Part shown: in pieces, positions 21,554 through 23,660 of the stretch
How the letters are laid out: each line of letters starts with the position of its first letter
Position numbering within the stretch: the stretch's first letter is position 1
Origin: an uncultured Gardnerella sp.
GTDB lineage: Bacteria; Actinomycetota; Actinomycetes; Actinomycetales; Bifidobacteriaceae
Direction of reading: 5' to 3'
Assembly (NCBI GenBank): GCA_947088155.1
Contig: CAMUFL010000014.1
Location: forward strand, 1 to 23,660
DNA: 23,660 bases
Notes under the pieces: generated by a model
Told to the model about the DNA's origin: nothing
Database searches by the model: none
What the model saw: the letters and a program-made list of their open reading frames with translations, nothing else
Program-made: the position numbers and the translations under genes

Positions 21554-22549
21554 ATGATTGTTGTTTCTACAGACGGTTCCGCTCTGGGAAATCCAAACGG
21601 TTCAATGGGTTGGGCTTGGGCAGACCACACCGATGCGGCCGGTAACGCTAGTGAGCACCATCACTCCGGAAACGCGGATGCAGGCGGCGCTACTAACGGC
21701 ACAAATCAAATCGGCGAGTTATGCGCAGTTTTAGAAGCTTTACGCGCGCATCCAGGCAGCGAGCCGCTTACAATCGAAAGCGATTCGCAATACGCAATTA
21801 ATTGCGCAACTACGTGGATTCACGGGTGGAAAAAGAACGGTTGGAAGAATTCCAAAAAAGAGCCGGTAAAAAATGCCGATTTGATTCGCGCGATTGACGC
21901 AGAAATTACTAAGCGCGAGGGTGCAGTAAAGTTCGTGTGGGTTAAAGGGCATGCTGGAAACGCTGGAAATGAGAAGGTTGATACTTTAGCGCGCGGATAC
22001 GCGGAAGATTGCCGAAGCGGCGCGAAGGATGGTTATTTGCCTTTAGAAGGCTGGAAGTCGCTACTTTCTTCGGAATATGCGGAAGGTACGGATGTACCAA
22101 GTGACGCGAAAATGCTTTTGGAAGGGAAAATTTCCGCGGCTGAATATCATATTGATCGCGCAGTTGGAGAAGATACGAATCCCGATTTTTCTGCGCAAAA
22201 TAAGGAAAATTCACGCAACCAAAAACATAGCGAAGTGCGTGAAGAAGAGCGTGAAGAAGTGCGTGAAGAAGCGCGTAAAGAAGTGGGTAACGAAGCGCCT
22301 AACGAAGCGCCTAATAAATCGCGTGAAACAACTCGTGAAACATCGCGTGAAACAACATGCGAACCCAAATATAAAGCGGTACCAGGATTGCTCGTATGCG
22401 GAACGCTTCAATTCACCCCTGCCCCAAACACAAGCCCAACTTTTACAGGAGAGCCGCGCTTTATTTCCGGCACAATCAACGTAAGCGGATACGTGCAGCC
22501 CGACGGCACACTACGTCTAGAACCAACCGCCTTCTACCTGAAGCAATAA
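21554..22549 (+). CDS. rnhA: Ribonuclease HI with long C-terminal extension
   Basis: RNase HI degrades the RNA strand of RNA:DNA hybrids. The N-terminal 150 residues are a complete type 1 domain with the DEDD residues Asp7 (VSTDGSALGNPNG), Glu55 (IGELCAVLEAL), Asp77 (IESDSQYAIN) and Asp143 (NEKVDTLAR), plus His133 in KGHAGNAGNE. The segment between Asp7 and Glu55 carries a His/Gly/Asn-rich insert. The protein runs to 331 residues, twice a normal RNase HI. It has a middle helical segment (about 160-205), a Glu/Arg-rich repeat stretch (about 218-270: VREE, EAPN and RETT repeats) and a terminal beta-like segment (about 274-331, VPGLLVCGTLQF to FYLKQ) that I do not recognise. The ATG at 21554 has AAAGG six nt upstream. 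It lies just after the pgm terminator. Confidence 0.92.
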   Translation: MIVVSTDGSALGNPNGSMGWAWADHTDAAGNASEHHHSGNADAGGATNGTNQIGELCAVLEALRAHPGSEPLTIESDSQYAINCATTWIHGWKKNGWKNSKKEPVKNADLIRAIDAEITKREGAVKFVWVKGHAGNAGNEKVDTLARGYAEDCRSGAKDGYLPLEGWKSLLSSEYAEGTDVPSDAKMLLEGKISAAEYHIDRAVGEDTNPDFSAQNKENSRNQKHSEVREEEREEVREEARKEVGNEAPNEAPNKSRETTRETSRETTCEPKYKAVPGLLVCGTLQFTPAPNTSPTFTGEPRFISGTINVSGYVQPDGTLRLEPTAFYLKQ

Positions 22550-22720
22550 AAGAAAATCAACCCTAAAAATCTTGGCAAAGGTTAATATGGAAATGTAAGA
22601 AAATGAGGCGCGCATAAAAGCGCAAAAGCATAGAGCGTAAAAGCCTCTCCCGCAAATGCGATGGAAGTTCATCGGCGAACTCGGGAATAACAAAATAAAA
22701 AATATAAGAAAGCAGGAATA
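22550..22720. other. Gap between rnhA and rpiA
   Basis: The gap is A-rich. A possible hairpin lies around 22656-22684 (CCCG/CGGG and GTTC/GAAC arms) without a T-run. AGCAGGA before the rpiA ATG is a usable ribosome site. Nothing else is visible. Confidence 0.4.
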
Positions 22721-23419
22721 ATGGATAAAGCACAACAAGACGCGCTTAAAAAGGCAGCCGGCATTGAAGCCGCAAAGATTGTGAAAAATGGCATGATGGT
22801 TGGTCTCGGCACTGGCTCCACCGTGCGCTTTTTGGTAGACGAGCTTGGCCGCAGAGTTAAAGAAGAAGGCTTAAGCTTCACAGGCGTAACCACTTCTCGC
22901 CGCACGCAGGAGCAGGCAGAAGGCTACGGAATTAAGATTCTCGACATTAACGAAGTCGACCATATTGACGTCACAATCGACGGCTCCGACGAAGTCGATA
23001 AGAACTTCAACGGCATTAAAGGCGGCGGCGCTGCTCTGCTTTGGGAAAAGATTGTGGCCATTAACTCCGATCGCATCGTGTGGATTGTGGACGCAAGCAA
23101 AGTTGTTGACACGATTGGCAAGTTCCCGCTTCCAGTTGAGGTGATTCCGTTTGGTTCCGCGCAGGTGATTCGTAAGTTCGAAAAGCGCGGATACAAGCCG
23201 GTTTTGCGTCTTGACGCAGACGGCAAGGAAGTGCGCACCGACGAAAACAACTTCGTGGTTGACTTGCACATGGAGCGCATTGAGCATCCGCAAGAGCTTG
23301 CGAAGGATTTGATTGAAACCGTCGGCGTTGTGGAACACGGCTTGTTCTTGAACATGGTTGACACCGTGATCGTTGGCGATCCTAACGGTCCTCGCACGCT
23401 TACCAACCCAAATAAGTAA
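22721..23419 (+). CDS. rpiA: Ribose-5-phosphate isomerase A
   Basis: It interconverts ribose-5-phosphate and ribulose-5-phosphate in the pentose phosphate network and the bifid shunt. The 232-residue product has the family motifs in order: GLGTGSTVRFL (28-38), VTTSRRTQEQA, DGSDEVDKNFNGIKGGGAAL (87-106) with EK at 109-110, VDASKVV, FPLPVEVIPFG, and GVVEHGLFLNMVD (202-214). Length is normal. The start ATG has AGGA upstream. It is probably a single-gene unit, followed within 40 bp by a clear terminator. Confidence 0.97.
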   Translation: MDKAQQDALKKAAGIEAAKIVKNGMMVGLGTGSTVRFLVDELGRRVKEEGLSFTGVTTSRRTQEQAEGYGIKILDINEVDHIDVTIDGSDEVDKNFNGIKGGGAALLWEKIVAINSDRIVWIVDASKVVDTIGKFPLPVEVIPFGSAQVIRKFEKRGYKPVLRLDADGKEVRTDENNFVVDLHMERIEHPQELAKDLIETVGVVEHGLFLNMVDTVIVGDPNGPRTLTNPNK

Positions 23420-23450
23420 CGAAACTAATCGCAACTAAATAAAACGAAAG

Positions 23451-23483
23451 TAGAGTCAGCAATTTTGCTGGCTCTATTTTTTT
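23451..23483 (+). terminator. Intrinsic terminator of rpiA
   Basis: TAGAGTCAGC, loop AATTTT and GCTGGCTCTA form a 10-bp stem with one T-G pair. Seven Ts follow (23477-23483). Confidence 0.92.
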
Positions 23484-23490
23484 ACCGCAG

Positions 23491-23546
23491 CGCGAGTTTT
23501 GCGCGACGACCTGCTTTCGCGCTTAGAGCGTAGCGCGCGATTTTTT
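23491..23546. repeat. Structured repeat element, truncated copy 3
   Basis: CGCGAGTTTT, GCGCGACGACCTGCTTTCGC and GC repeat the 5' part of copy 1. The stem arm TCGCGC (23517-23522) pairs with GCGCGA (23535-23540), directly followed by six Ts. Hairpins B and C are missing. As it stands it would also work as a plus-strand terminator. Confidence 0.75.
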
Positions 23547-23660
23547 CTTTACGCGCTTGTAAAGTTTTAATCGCTTTTCGACTTGATTCCGATTTTTCCT
23601 TTACACGCTTGTAAAGTTTTTGTCGGTTTTTGGCGAGATTTCGATTTTTTCTTTACAACG
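23547..23660. repeat. 52-bp tandem array with internal hairpin, runs off the window
   Basis: CTTTAC-N6-GTAAAG hairpins start at 23547 and 23599, and a third CTTTAC begins at 23651, all exactly 52 bp apart. Between them lie variants of CGATTTTTTC and CGnTTTT words. The array is cut by the window end. Confidence 0.85.

Overview
The window is chromosomal DNA of an AT-rich Bifidobacteriaceae-like actinobacterium. Gardnerella is the best fit. The basis is the gene order rpsF-ssb-rpsR-rplI, actinobacterial-type proteins (Crp-family regulator, class A PBP, S9A oligopeptidase B, VanW-like/YkuD transpeptidase) and low-complexity, repeat-rich gaps. The genus is an inference, because no search could be run. 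I count 17 protein-coding genes. I see no tRNA, rRNA, CRISPR array, insertion sequence or prophage.

Layout. About 379-2462 (minus): the ribosomal/ssDNA-binding cluster rpsF, ssb, rpsR, rplI, with a candidate S6:S18-type autoregulatory leader in front of rpsF. 2819-4584 (minus): a secreted, coiled-coil, LGQTG-anchored wall protein with a three-hairpin 5' leader and a two-hairpin terminator. 4815-7101: a DeoR-family regulator divergent from an orphan dihydroorotate dehydrogenase, with a repeat-rich operator/promoter region between them and a strong terminator behind pyrD. 7221-13240 (minus): class A penicillin-binding protein, Crp/Fnr-type regulator and a long oligopeptidase B with an internal 18-bp tandem repeat. 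13370-16814 (minus): a translationally coupled pair, L,D-transpeptidase followed by an App1-type phosphatase. 16976-19204: an alpha/beta hydrolase divergent from a diacylglycerol/lipid kinase. 19774-23419 (plus): phosphoglucomutase, an extended RNase HI and ribose-5-phosphate isomerase A.

Together these are mostly housekeeping genes: translation, replication/repair, cell-wall synthesis and remodelling, and central carbon metabolism (glucose-1-P/glucose-6-P interconversion, and ribose-5-P feeding the pentose/bifid shunt). The PBP, the L,D-transpeptidase, the sortase-type protein and the lipid kinase all act at the envelope.

The most unusual content is non-coding. Between the lipid kinase and pgm lie two copies of a GC-rich element of about 130 nt. 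Its central 20-bp hairpin differs between copies at seven pairs, and all seven are compensated. The 5' part of the same element recurs near the right end of the window, after rpiA. In addition, nearly every intergenic gap, and several linker regions inside genes, carries its own short tandem duplication (units of 7 to 64 bp). One of these is an array that re-amplifies half of the pyrD terminator.
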